DNA of 64,000 bases from Paralichthys olivaceus. Taxonomy: Eukaryota > Chordata > Actinopteri > Pleuronectiformes > Paralichthyidae. The stretch lies in assembly GCF_024713975.1 (NCBI RefSeq), contig NC_091105.1:17678439-17742438 (forward strand), given 5' to 3'. Position 1 is the first letter of the stretch. Every line of letters starts with the position of its first letter. Of this stretch, positions 12,101 through 22,903 are shown piece after piece. The translations under genes and the position numbers were made by a program. The notes under the pieces are model-generated. The model was not told the origin of the DNA. It made no database searches and saw only the letters and a list, made by a program, of their open reading frames with translations.

Positions 12101-13140
12101 TTCCTCTCCACCACCGAACAGTCATTAACTGCCATAGCAATCCCAAGACCTTCCATAGTCTTCAGAACTCAGGAAAAAAATCTAGTAGGATCCCAGCTCA
12201 AACACCACTGACTAATGGCTCAGTCATCACACGTCTAAGTGAGAACTCTGGGGTCCTGAGGTCGTCCAGGAGGAGGAGAGGTCTCCCACCAGACACCAGC
12301 CCTGCCCCTCCCAGTCAGGTTCCTTCGGACAAGAACTCATCAAAGAAGTGCAGAACGGTGCAGAAAAACAAAGGTGATGTCTCACTGGAGAATGATTGCC
12401 ATATTGGTGGGATGCTAAAGAAGGAGGCCAGCAGTGATAAAGATGTCAGAGAGGAGTGTGTGAAACATGTGGGTAAAATCGCTTGGAGCAACAATGAAGA
12501 ACCTGGACAAGGCAGGTGTGGCCATGTTGAAGAGATGATCCTTAAGAGGGGTGGTGTTATTGATGAGGACCTGCAGGACCAGATGAATGTTGGAAAATTT
12601 AGTGTGGCAAGCATCACTGCTCCTGAGCCCTCTCAAGAAAGGCTCAACTTTACCAACATCATCTCAGACTTTGACCTTGGCCCTGTCAGCGAGGTCATAG
12701 TCAGACATAAAAGGCTCCAGAGAAATCAGTCCACTTCATCCACAATAATTAGGCCAATCACCAGGACTACTGATTCTAGGACTGTTGCCATAGCTGCCAC
12801 TCCAAGGACTACTCTAACTCAAGCTGCTATCAACTCAGAGACATCTCCATGTGTACACACTGAACCATCAGGCACGTATTCTGCCAAGCACAGTGCTAAG
12901 GCAACTAACAAAGGTACTAGCAAGGACACTATCAAGTGTACTTCTCCAACCAGCAGTTACTCTATCCCTAATTCCCAAGGTGCTGTAAAAGACTCTTCCA
13001 ATAGTACCCCAGAGGACTTGGCTAATGTCAGTAGCTGTTCTAGCACTTCCAAGGGCTCTACAAAGGGCCTTACCCAGACCAAGTCTACTACCTCAGCTAT
13101 GAAGACCAGGACCAGCCCTCGAATTCTTTTGAAACGATAA
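6117..13140 (+). CDS. jarid2: JARID2-like protein, N-terminal half only (lacks JmjN/ARID/JmjC)
   Basis: Seven coding exons: 6117-6161, 7798-8497, 8764-8902, 9526-9698, 10720-10869, 11019-11227, 11878-13140 (892 aa; all phases agree). ATG chosen because MSTDRPKRNIIKKKY matches the JARID2 start. Residues about 24-40 (CEERLVRKVLFLSLREF) match the ubiquitin-interacting helix. Residues 294-306 (KRPRLQAQRKFAQ) match the EED-binding segment, with Lys303 equivalent to human K116. Residues 337-353 (RRRPKTEDFLSFLCLRG) match the SUZ12-binding segment, followed by SAALPSNM. Residues about 45-180 are His/Thr-rich, from a CA-rich coding tract; exon 6 is Arg/Glu-rich; exon 7 is basic Ser/Thr-rich sequence ending LLKR then TAA. 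JmjN, ARID, JmjC and C5HC2 are absent here and downstream. Known family role: recruiting and stimulating PRC2 in the nucleus. Whether this short form is expressed, and its effect, is unknown; a decaying duplicate is possible. Confidence 0.85.
6365..6640 (+). repeat. Dispersed repeat, family B (TGGGCCA/GATCTGGC type)
   Basis: In jarid2-like intron 1. Blocks GACAAAATGGATGTGAGCCT, TATGGCTTACTTGCCCAGAT and AAATGCCATTATTCAACCAC recur in the same order at 35750-36170, and partly at 47935-48090. No ORF. Confidence 0.6.
7400..7640 (+). repeat. Retroposon-tail fragment and family D fragment
   Basis: About 7410-7446 reads CTTACTATGTAAAGGGCCTTGAGATAA, a broken match to the tail near 48258. About 7590-7630 reads CAGCCTCCGAAGGATACAGC and then CTCTGAATTGAGAC, the end of repeat family D (see 45525-45665). 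Both lie in jarid2-like intron 1. Confidence 0.4.
7885..8400 (+). repeat. Degenerate CA-rich simple-sequence tract inside a coding exon
   Basis: Within exon 2 of the jarid2-like gene the + strand is dominated by CA/ACAC runs (for example CACACACGCGCACACAAACACACA in pieces). In the coding frame it gives His, Thr, Gln and Lys-rich protein. The antisense frame gives a 125-codon Cys/Val-rich ORF that is only a shadow of the repeat. Confidence 0.8.
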
Positions 13141-14050
13141 CACCTGAGCTACATCTGAAAACGAGTCAGTGTTTTATATAAAGAGAATCCTCAATTAGAA
13201 CAATATTTATTGGATCATAATTGGATACTGTTAATAATAGGTGATGCAGGGTGATGGTTATTGGCTGGTTGGATAGTGACATAGTGTCTATGGCTTGTTC
13301 TCGCATCTGTCTGTGATAGTGGGATCATTTAAATTCATTATAAGTAAAATCAATTATCGTTAGACAGCATAGAGGGAGACAAGTTGTATAGTGTGTGTAT
13401 AGTGAAAAGACTGATTTGTGGCGCCTCCCGGCTGTATCCTACATAGTAGCGCAGTATGTTTGTATTATATTCAGAAGGAAAGGGCACTGGCTAAATGAAC
13501 GCACGTACATACGTACAGTCAGTCTGCTGAACAGTTTTCAGTAGCAGTTATTCTTATTTGCCTTTGCCCTGGTGGTTTCGGTGTGGTCGTTGGGAACCCA
13601 CTGCCGCTTATTGTAAACAGGAATCATCTGTTCAAGGGTGTCTGGACTGATAACATCTTAAGAGTTCCTCACCATAAATACTCAGAAGGAGCAGGAGGTT
13701 CAACTTTTTTTGTCTGTCAAAGTACAAGTCAATTGCTTATACGATCAATGAGACAGGTTTACTGGCAGTATTCATTTTCCTGTTTATTGAAAGATCCCTT
13801 CCCAAATCAATATTAGTGGAAGTGATGGACGACAGAACTTAGTCTGAGACTGCTGAAACCTCATGTCATATCCATATAAACTTTAGAATGTATTCTTGTG
13901 TAAATTGAGGAGGATGGATGTTGTTCCATTCATAGTCATTCAAGTTTCTTGTAATAGCCATTTTGAACAGGAGAAATGATTACAGCGAGAAACCCTGTTT
14001 TAACATCCATATGGGCATCCAAGTCACCAGCTCAACTGTCTTCACCAGCC
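13141..14050 (+). other. Non-coding region after the jarid2-like stop
   Basis: AT-rich, no exon resembling JmjN, ARID or JmjC was found. It may be 3' UTR. The first clear same-strand AATAAA candidates lie further on, at 15345-15350 and 16150-16155, so the 3' end of the gene is not placed. Confidence 0.5.
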
Positions 14051-14575
14051 TAAAGCTGCTTTCAGACATACACTGAACTCTGGAGATCCCTCGGACATTC
14101 TCTGGAGGGGCTGCATATGTGAACACAAATGTCCAAGGGAGAGCCTCTGGACTTTCTGTGGAGTTTCCTTACCCAGCTCCCTTGTAAAAAGTCTGCAGAT
14201 AGTCCGAAGTAGACGATGTCAGAACACAGCAGGAGCTCCTCGCAGGATTCACCGTGACAGACGGAAAAATGAAAAAAAAACCTTCAACAAATATCTCAGG
14301 ATGAAAAAGTGGTGCCATACACGTAGAAGACACTGAAGATGTCAAGAGAGTTGAGTTTGGTGATAAGAGCCGACGCTGGTTGTGGATGTGCTGTGAACAA
14401 AAACACATGATCTCTGCAGCAGAATGATTAAGTGACATCCTGCCTCTGCCTGCTGCTCCACCCTCACCTGAACACTCCGGAGATGTGAGCGGAGAATCTC
14501 TTTGGAAACATTTGGAGAAAGTTCGGACCCAATCTTCCGGACATCCTTAAGAGGTAATGTCTGAAAACTGCTCAT
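14050..14575. repeat. Fold-back repeat family A, near-complete copy
   Basis: Left end GCTTTCAGACATACACTGAA and right end, read in reverse, AGTTTTCAGACATTACCTC form an inverted pair. CTCTGGAGATCC and TTCTCTGGAGG on the left answer GGAGAAAGTTCGGACC and TTCCGGACATCC on the right. The interior carries AAAACACATGATCTCTGCAG, also found near 61806. Confidence 0.65.
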
Positions 14576-16790
14576 CTAACATCAGGAAGACTCTTCAGTC
14601 CACTGTTCTTCTTGTTGGAAAAAAATGTTTTGAAGTAGGTCACATGTGAAATATACAGGAACAACTATGGTGTTGTTTTTACCTGTGTTTTCGATCTTTT
14701 TACGTTTTTATTGCGCGCTCCGTACCCACCGACTTGGTGTGTGAGAAACAGCGGTGGCTGCGTACTCACATGCGGCTTGTTTCTGAGTCGTGTGGTCTGA
14801 CACTTTTGTAGATATAAGAGGACATTTGTTTTGTGAGGCGGCTGTAGACAGAAACTGTAAAAAGAAACACTTGCGGTTTGACCTTCACTGTTAATGTGAC
14901 CATCATATTTGACTGTATGAACCCCGTAGATGTTGTGGATTTTACTGGACTGTCAGAAGGTTTTAGGATGACATCAGGTGCTATCCGGTGCTATTAACTT
15001 GCTCATTGATTATAATTTTTTGGGGGTAGATGAGTAGTAGAGTTATGTGGCTGTATTGAATAAAACGAGTCAGCACATTTATTAATTTTGCACATTTCCA
15101 CACAGTTAAAAAAAACTGTATGACTCTAAACGCCACTGTGGGTGACAGCAGTGGACACTGCTGCCTTTGCTTTATTTTAAACAAACACTTTCCATGAAAA
15201 ACATTGTTGTTCCCACCATTAAATAAGTAACTGACAAATGTATTTGTAAATTAGCTATTTCTACTCCGTCCATATGTCTGCTGTGTTTTATCAGTGTAAA
15301 TCAGCAGTTAGTGTGTTAATTTAACACATTAAAACTAAGATATAAATAAAGGCATGAATCCGTTTGAGATGCAGAACTTTGATCAAACATACACTGTCGT
15401 TATTTCTTAATGTAAGTATGGGGTTTGTAGAGGAAGCAGTGGTTACAACTCACTTCAAAAGCTACTTCTTAAATACTTACATTTTTAAGTGAAAGCTCTT
15501 CCACTTATGATACTGTGAAGCATTGCTTAACACTGACTCATCAGAGTGCTCTTCCATAAAGTATAAAACAGTTTACCACACAATGACACTGTCAAATGGT
15601 AACACCACAGTTTTTTTTGTGAAAGTGCTTCCTTTTTTTTGTTTCAAGTGTTTAATGCTTCCTGCTAAGTGAATTCATCAGTGATCATTAGTTCCACAGG
15701 ATGTTGCTGCAGACTAATCACTGGATGTACACTGTATGACTCATTGCTAAATGGATCTGCAGTGTGTTGCAGTGTACTATGTGCTGACATTTGCATGAAC
15801 ATGTGCATATTATTCAGCACCTCACACGATTCATTCATCTGTCGCAACGATTTTCAATCGCAAAAGCGAGCAATATAAATGTGTTTATTGCAGCGACTGA
15901 TCTCATGTGGACGGAGACAACTGTCCTCCAAAATGGGTCCTCGAATAAATCAATTCATGCCTTGTTTCCATTAATTCATGTATCATGTATCCCATGCTAG
16001 TTACCGGTAAAACAACTTTAAAGTGTTATTGAAGTTTATGAGCAAACTTGTTCAGCCCCAAGTGAACATGAAAACGTCTGTGCAGAGAAAGTGTAAGGAA
16101 AGTGTCTGTAAAAAGTCTGTAAATGTGAATGATATGAATGAGAATTTGTAATAAAATTTCTTTGTGCAATTTTTTCTCCAAGTGCATTTGTCTAATTTAA
16201 TGTGACGCTGTTTCAACACTTAGCAACTTAAAGCTGAGCAAATAAGATTTTCTTCTGTTGGTTTCATATCCTGTCAGCTTGTTACAGCTCTTTATTGAAG
16301 CTGATGTTTGACAATATGTACATTGATCAAGGATTCACTTGTGATCTATTCACTTTGAAAACAAAAACATTACTTTTTGTGCAGTGAACCAAGATGTCAG
16401 ATAATGAGAATTGTTATGAATCATGAACACATGTAGTGTTGGAAGTGAAGTTGCTGGATTGCATATAAAAAACAGTTTACATACACAACAGATTCAACAT
16501 ATTTTCTACTATTGTAAGGGTGTGATACAGCGTGTGCAGATTTCACACTGAATTCATAAATAAAAAAAAAATTGCAGAAAATAAATATCAGAAATGAAGA
16601 GATTCACACACAGAGAGCGTGAAATATTGAAATCCAGCCCTCTGCCATTACATCCATTAAATATTCTGTTTGTTGTGCACATAGACCGTATACAGGGATG
16701 GTTGCAGGACTTTGCACTTAAACTCTATTTCCTCTATAATCCTTCTCCAACTATGCTATGGGACCAGTTTTCGTTGTAACCTCGCTCCAC
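14576..16790. other. Intergenic DNA without recognisable genes
   Basis: AT-rich; short spurious ORFs only. A small CpG-containing patch at about 14705-14800 and two AATAAA hexamers (15345, 16150) are the only marks seen. Confidence 0.5.
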
Positions 16791-16794
16791 CAAG

Positions 16795-17226
16795 TTTTCA
16801 TGCATGACCTCCAGAGGATGTCCAGAGTACATGGTCTGGACTTACTGTGGAGTTTAGCCTTCCACACATGAACAACGCAGCAGGAGATTCTTCACTTGAC
16901 ACGTTCACAACAACAGAAATCTCCAAAGCGTTCAGGTTAGGGGTGGTGCAGCAGGCCGGGGGAAGATATAACATATTCATTCTTCTGCTGAGATCATGTG
17001 AGTTTGTTAACAGCACTTCAACACTCTTTGTCTGTCTTCTGTGTGTAAGGCACCGCATGTGTCTCGTGTTAGAAACACTTCTCCAGACTTTCTGCTGACT
17101 GTTCACCTGGGGCTGGCCGGAGAAAGTCTCTCTCACTGTCAGGCTCTCAGACATTTGCGTTTGCACTCCCAGCCCCTCCGGATATTGTCCGGATCTCAGT
17201 AGTTAGTACAGGTCTGAAAGCAGCTA
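16795..17226. repeat. Fold-back repeat family A, diverged copy
   Basis: Contains CACACATGAACAACGCAGCA, TTCACAACAACAGAAATCTCC and GGGGTGGTGCAGCAGGC, shared with 36580-36640, 55900-55980 and 61370-61460. The right end CAGGTCTGAAAGCAGC is the inverse of the left end seen near 14050. Confidence 0.6.
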
Positions 17227-17726
17227 TATACTGCAGACCTACTGTAAGGCCCTCACAAAGCCACAGGAGGGCGGTAGCGCCAAGTCCATCAAACACCTCT
17301 GCCCTATATACTCAAATAGAAGAGGAACAGAGTGGTGATGATTTTACCCCGAGTTCATCCTGTCAGGCACACTTTCTCGATCTACATGAAGATCTTTTTT
17401 TTTAATTTTTGCACAACAGTTTGTGTTCGAACACAAAGAAAAATAAGAACACCAGATAGTTTCATCTGTAACTTTTCACATGAACACAGCTGCTGTGAGG
17501 GGGTGGACGTGCTGCCTGTGAGACCAGCAGCGGGACATAGAGAAGGTGGCAGCTCTACAGGATACAGCAGAGTGTCAGTGTGATCACAGTGTTTACCTCT
17601 CAGTGTGTTTCCTCTCACTGTGTTTACCTCTCACTGTGTGTGTCTCAGTGTTCATCACGGTTGCAGGAGCAGAGATCTGGTGTCCAACAACAAGCTCCGC
17701 TCGGAGAAACGTCGCTGTGAGGAGCC

Positions 17727-19791
17727 ATGTTTGAAAACTTCAGAGAAAGACTTCACATGGTGCAGCAGGATTTCACCACCGGGTCAGTCTGCTTCAGTTA
17801 GCATCTACTTAGCGTCAGCTTTAGCCTCAGCTAACTTCACATTCACCACCGTGTGTGCGTTAACGTGACGCCTCTCTTTGTGTCATACGTGTCCTCAGCG
17901 ACATGTATGTTTAGTCTCAGCGACATGTATGTTTTGGTCGCGTTGAGCTGAAGCTCGGCGGTGTTAGCTGCTGTCAGCTGAGCATCATGTGATGAGGTGT
18001 GTTTCCACTCAGCTGTACCCGCAGCACAGACAGCCCACTGACACTCGTTTTAAAAACCAGTAAAGCTTTGGACTTCAACAATCGACGAGTCCTCTGCGTC
18101 GTTTCTATGTTTGTCCTGCCTGTATCTGAACAGATGGTGAGTTGTGGTGGCTGTGGCTCAGGGGGAAGTGTGGGTCATCGATTTAACGCAGTGTCAAAGG
18201 TTCAATCCCCACCTCTTCCTGTTCTTAGATTATAAAACTTTATTAATCCCAATGGGGTAACTCATGTACCTCCAAATATAGACAACAAACAATAAACGTT
18301 ACATTCACAGTACACATAAAAACAACAGAAAAAAACAAAGCTATTTGAGATCAATAGTTGTCGGATGCTATGGGTCCAGCCCACAACAATAAAGGTTTAT
18401 AAGAAATACTGACCACTACTGGAAAATAAGACCTTAGATGTTGAGTAGAAAAGTGGATGAGCTTCTGATTCTGTTTAAAACATGAGCTGTGTTTCGATTC
18501 AGGGGCTGCATTCTTCAGAGGCTGCATTTAAAGACAGATTGCGTCACAGTGGCGCTGTCCCATTTTGAAGGCTCCTTCTAATGAAACCTACTATTTGGGC
18601 TTCTATCCCCCGAGAAGCTCCCACGGGTGGATCCTTCCTGCGCTTCGGTGACAAACCTTAGTTAAAGAGGTTTATGGCACTGGCAAACTAACTTAACTAA
18701 GCAGTTAACACTACTAAAACCAAAGGGTTTAAAACTTTCTTGTTGTGTCCACCTCGTCTGTCTCATTTCAGTTTAGCCCAGGCCACGAAGACAGCCTCCT
18801 TCTTGGGCTGGGTAGACAGCGTCCTCTAGAGATGCAGCTTCTGAACTGAGAAACAGCAAATGTGTGAGGGATGGCCTTCAAAGCACAGGACTGTTTAATG
18901 CGTGGTCCTTGTTCTCTTTTCTTATGTGTTCTCATTGAACTGACATCTTCTATTCCTTCCTCCAGCTTAAAGACACTTGGAGATAAATCAAGAGACACCA
19001 AAACCAAGAGAAGACCCAGGTCAGCAGAACACTGTTGTGTGTTTCTGTGCATTGAATGTGATATAAATGGTATAAAGATATAATTTGCGAGGTCAAACAT
19101 TCTTCCACACAGGTCTCTGTTCCCCATCATGCCCTGTATCATCCCTTAGAAACTGGTGTCATGACAGAAATGTATTTGGTTGTTGTTATTTTTATGTACT
19201 CTGCAGAAAGAAGTTAAAATTTTGATCATGTGTGTTTCTCCTGTTTATTGTTCAGGTTTGAAGAAAGCCCTCCACTTTTCAGTGCGGGACTGGAAATCCT
19301 GAGCAGGTCTCTGCACACACAAACACACAGTCAGTGTCTAAACAGCTTGTAAGCAGCATATTCATGAATATAACATTTGTTCCTGTAGGTATGAGGAGAA
19401 TTGGTTTCTACTCCACAAAAGAACTAAAGACTGTGCTCAGACTGCAGAGGTATGATCAGTACCATTAATGATCAACATAAACAATTCTGTTTTGTGTAAT
19501 TCTGTTAATCGATGCTTGAATATCAGATATTTATTACCAAACAGACTAATGTATCATTGTGGTGTGAGGTAGAAGGTATACTGAACACAGTGCTGGGTTT
19601 CAATACTCCAGTCAATTGATAGGATATATATTCAGATATTTTTGTATTAGAAAAAAACACTACAGCACCAGCTGCTTTTACATTTCACCATGATTGCATG
19701 ACACACACACACACTTGCATGACACACACACGATAAAACAGCTGCTAACACCACTGACCTAAGCTTTTGTGAGGCAGTTACAGAAAATAAT

Positions 19792-19822
<31 letters not shown>

Positions 19823-22800
19823 GCGTGTGCGTGTGCATGTGTGTGTGTGTGTGTGTTAGGCAGTAGATGGGGACATAGTGATGCTCTCAGCACACTGGGA
19901 GAGAAGACAAACAGCTCTGACACAGCTACAGGAACAACTGCAAAGCTTGCCGGCCTTTGTCAGTGAACTCGATGCCATCACTGCTAACATAGGTATGACG
20001 TCTGTTTAATTTCTATCTAATAAAACCTGTCAACACCACCGGCAAAAACATGGTACCATAACCTCAACAATGGAGCTTAATACTTGATGTCTGTGTTGCT
20101 TTAATTCATCACAGTCAAGAACAGACAGGGACACAACAGCAGCACTGGAGAACACAAACAGCACACACAATACAGAGTGCTTTCAAATGTGAGACAAAGA
20201 CAAACAACTGTCTTACCTCCAGCCCTCTGTGTGTTTGTGAGATAGTGGATGAACAAAACGGCTGTAACATTAAACATTTAATCCAGACAATCTGCACAGT
20301 GTGTTTCTGGGTGTTATTTGTATTTCTTTATATAATGTTTTCATTGGGATATTTAATTTCATGCACCAAAGCCACAGTGATTATGAATAAACCAACCACT
20401 GTTATAAGCAAACTGTACACAGGCCTTTGTGCGTGAAGTTAAATTACAGTTAATTAAACCTTATCTCAACAACACTTCCCATGTTCCACACCTCGCAAAC
20501 TACTGTAACAAGCAAGTCATTGTGTGAGCATAAATGATCTCATCAGCAAAATGAAGAGCCAGTGTTTGCTGCAGTGTTAGTTTGAGGTTAATGTGTGTTT
20601 GTGTCTCCAGCTCATTTGGAAGGGGACTTTGAGGAGATGGAGAGCAGACTGGTCTATCTGGAGACTCTGTGTTGTCAGTGTGAACAACAGACGGTCAAAC
20701 AACATCATGTCAACCAACTAGAAGTTTATAAGAAAAAGAAGAGGTATGAGATGTGCTGATTCTCCACTGATCCCCCGTGCAGCTGATCTTTTTAAATACA
20801 TCATTTGAAAATGTCAAATACTGTAGCACATGTGAGCAACAAATTGTCTTTTGTCTTATTTTGTGTTTGCTTAGTTCTTTCTCAATGTCTTTTCATCTTT
20901 TTGTCCCCGTTTATTTGCCACAGTAAAAAAAAAAAAAAATCTGAATCTGTTTCTTCCTGTCTGCTTGAGAGGAACACAATACTGCGTTTGTTTAGTCAGA
21001 GAAACAGATTGGCAGAAAATATATCTTGTGTTATAATGTTTGTGTTGTAATGGAAGCTTGTCCAATGTTTGTCTTGAAACAGGAGAGAGCTGGAGGCACT
21101 GGAAGGTGAGTAGCAATACTGTCGCACTGAACACACTCCATCCATCACGAAGTTATGATCGCCTACATCACATGGGAAAGTTTTCCCCCTTATGGATAAA
21201 CTTAGACCAGTTGAGTTAGTGTGTCAGTGATAGTAGCAGGTCACTGCTCATCCTCATATGTTGAAAGACAGTAAAGCTGTTGTTAGGCAGCAGAACACTT
21301 CTACTGTTTAAAGTATGATGTGAATCACTACAGAGATCAGAGAGTATTCTAAAATATGACTCTTCTTTTTTTTTAGCGGAACTAAATTCGGAGCATGCTC
21401 AGAAGGTGGCAGAACTGGAGCAGACCATGCGCCAAAAACTGCGAGACAGACAGAAGGTCTATGAAGAAGCCTTTAACCAAGACATGGAGCAATACCTGTC
21501 CACTGGACAGATACAGCAGAGAGGTAAGGTATAACTGAGTGACAGGGACCCAATAACCATTTGCACACTAATTCTTCATTCACACGAAGCTGATGATTTC
21601 AGAACACATCTCCAGATTTGAGGAGATTTGCAGTCAGAGATGGGTAAATGTACTTTTAATGTTTTAAATGTGGTCTTCTCTATTATGATATGATATATTA
21701 TGATTATTATATTGTTCAGGAAAATAAATCAGAAAATCAAGAATGCATTAAGTATTTCTGTTACGTCCATGTGTATGTGTCAGTGTTCTGAAAGTCTGTT
21801 AATTCCAGTTCCTGTCAGAGAATTGATAAAGGTTACTTAAAGGGATAGTTCAACCAAGAATAGAAATTCACTCACTATCTACTGTATTTAAGTCTACAAA
21901 AAACTTTTGGAGTATAAGGAGTAAACAGTGTTGCAGCCAAATACAATACAATTGAAATAAATGGTGACCACTTCTTCTTCTTTAATTATCTGAAGAAAAC
22001 TACAGACTATTAATGTCTTTCAAAAGAGTACATTTTGTGTGTTATGCATATGTGTGTATTTGTAGATCCAGCCAAACCTGATGTGGGTGTTCTGGATCAC
22101 ATGATGGTAACTAACATGTCAGACCAGGAGGCTTTGGATGACTTCCTAAACTCCAGCGGTGATGACAATAGTACTGGATCATCACTGACCTCAGGTAACC
22201 CCAACTTACTTATTCTACAGCCTCAGGAAAGTTGAAGACATACAGAAGCTGCTAAGAGATTGCACGTTATCAGTGTTTTAAAAGTGTATCATCATCGTTT
22301 GGCCGATTCACACCATCAGTGTTTTAGTTGCAGTACTTGATGGCTAATCTGTGTGTTCAAGCTTATAAACATGGATCAACTATCATGTATTTGTTTTGGT
22401 GTTACTGTCCCTCTGATGAATGTAAACTTAGCCCTGTAGCTTTGTTTCGTTCACATACATCCTTGGTTGTTTTGATCAGTAACTCTGAAGTTATAACACT
22501 TCAATTGTTTCCTGATGATGATTTTAATATCAAAATCTCACCACCTTCCCAGGAGAAGTGAATGTAGTTACAGCTGATTTATCCCCGGTGTTAATTAGAT
22601 TGAAATGTTAGCCACTTTATGAAATAATAGAAACGGTCTTCTCTAACAGGTCCAGACCTCGAGTCCTGCTCCTCTGAATCTTCAAGAAGCCAAATGAACC
22701 AAGCCCCTCCCACTGACAACCAACCATCCATTCAGGATGCAGCATTGGGGCGAGAAGAGGAAGTGGCCAGTGAGGAGAGTGATGAACCTCTGGTGCAGTC

Positions 22801-22903
22801 TGATGAGGAAGAGGTTCAGCCGGATATGTCATTGGTTGGTCTGCAGGATGTTGAGAGGGCCTCTGATGAGAGTGACTCCGCAGGGGACCTGCCATCTGGG
22901 TAA
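17727..22903 (+). CDS. dtnbp1: Dysbindin (dystrobrevin-binding protein 1), complete
   Basis: Subunit of BLOC-1, which acts in the cytoplasm in biogenesis of lysosome-related organelles and in synaptic vesicle traffic. Ten coding exons: 17727-17782, 18966-19019, 19256-19306, 19389-19449, 19860-19992, 20611-20743, 21083-21105, 21377-21523, 22066-22194, 22650-22903; 346 aa against about 351 in human. The start [19 protein letters not shown] matches the dysbindin N-terminus. Residues about 75-210 form the central coiled coil ([20 protein letters not shown] onward). [18 protein letters not shown] and [13 protein letters not shown] are the conserved dysbindin-domain motifs. The acidic tail holds [14 protein letters not shown]. 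The neighbour jarid2-like gene fits the conserved JARID2-DTNBP1 locus. Odd: the 3' splice tract before exon 5 is a long TG repeat. Which teleost copy (a or b) is not decided. Confidence 0.96.
18143..18310 (+). repeat. tRNA-derived SINE-like fragment with retroposon tail
   Basis: In dtnbp1 intron 1. GTGGCTCAGGGGGAAGTG (A-box-like, about 18153) and GGTTCAATCCCC (B-box-like, 18199-18210) are spaced as in a tRNA-type promoter, but the cloverleaf is not intact. It is followed by ACTTTATTAATCCCAATGGGG, a phrase of fish LINE/SINE ends also seen near 34058. Confidence 0.5.
18485..18860. repeat. Dispersed repeat, family D, copy with two ends
   Basis: Left end TCGATTCAGGGGCTGCATTC and right end CTAGAGATGCAGCTTCTGAACTGAGA are inverse partners, so this looks like a complete element of about 370 bp in dtnbp1 intron 1. 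Right-end copies occur at 30150-30310 and 45525-45665. Confidence 0.55.
19792..19856 (+). repeat. (TG)n microsatellite abutting the exon 5 splice acceptor of dtnbp1
   Basis: About 65 bases of TG with a few CG/CA interruptions run to within three bases of exon 5 (acceptor TTAG at 19856-19859). It takes the place of the usual polypyrimidine tract. Confidence 0.92.
21837..22020 (+). repeat. Dispersed repeat, family E, forward copy
   Basis: Begins TTAAAGGGATAGTTCAACC, then AATTCACTCACTATCTACTG and AAACAGTGTTGCAGCCAAAT, in the same order as the reverse copy at 3735-3945. Lies in dtnbp1 intron 8. Confidence 0.55.

Noticed and set aside
11856..12146. - strand ORF opposite jarid2-like exon 7, and similar ones at 12315-12636
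   Set aside because: The + strand carries one long exon with matching splice phase; the antisense frames show no conserved motif.
13141..17700. Searched for ARID or Jumonji exons that would complete the jarid2-like gene
   Set aside because: No exon-sized block with ARID or JmjC motifs was found; the interval is AT-rich with two fold-back repeats.
18143..18220. Possible functional tRNA gene
   Set aside because: A-box- and B-box-like words are present but arms do not pair into a cloverleaf; fits a SINE fragment better.
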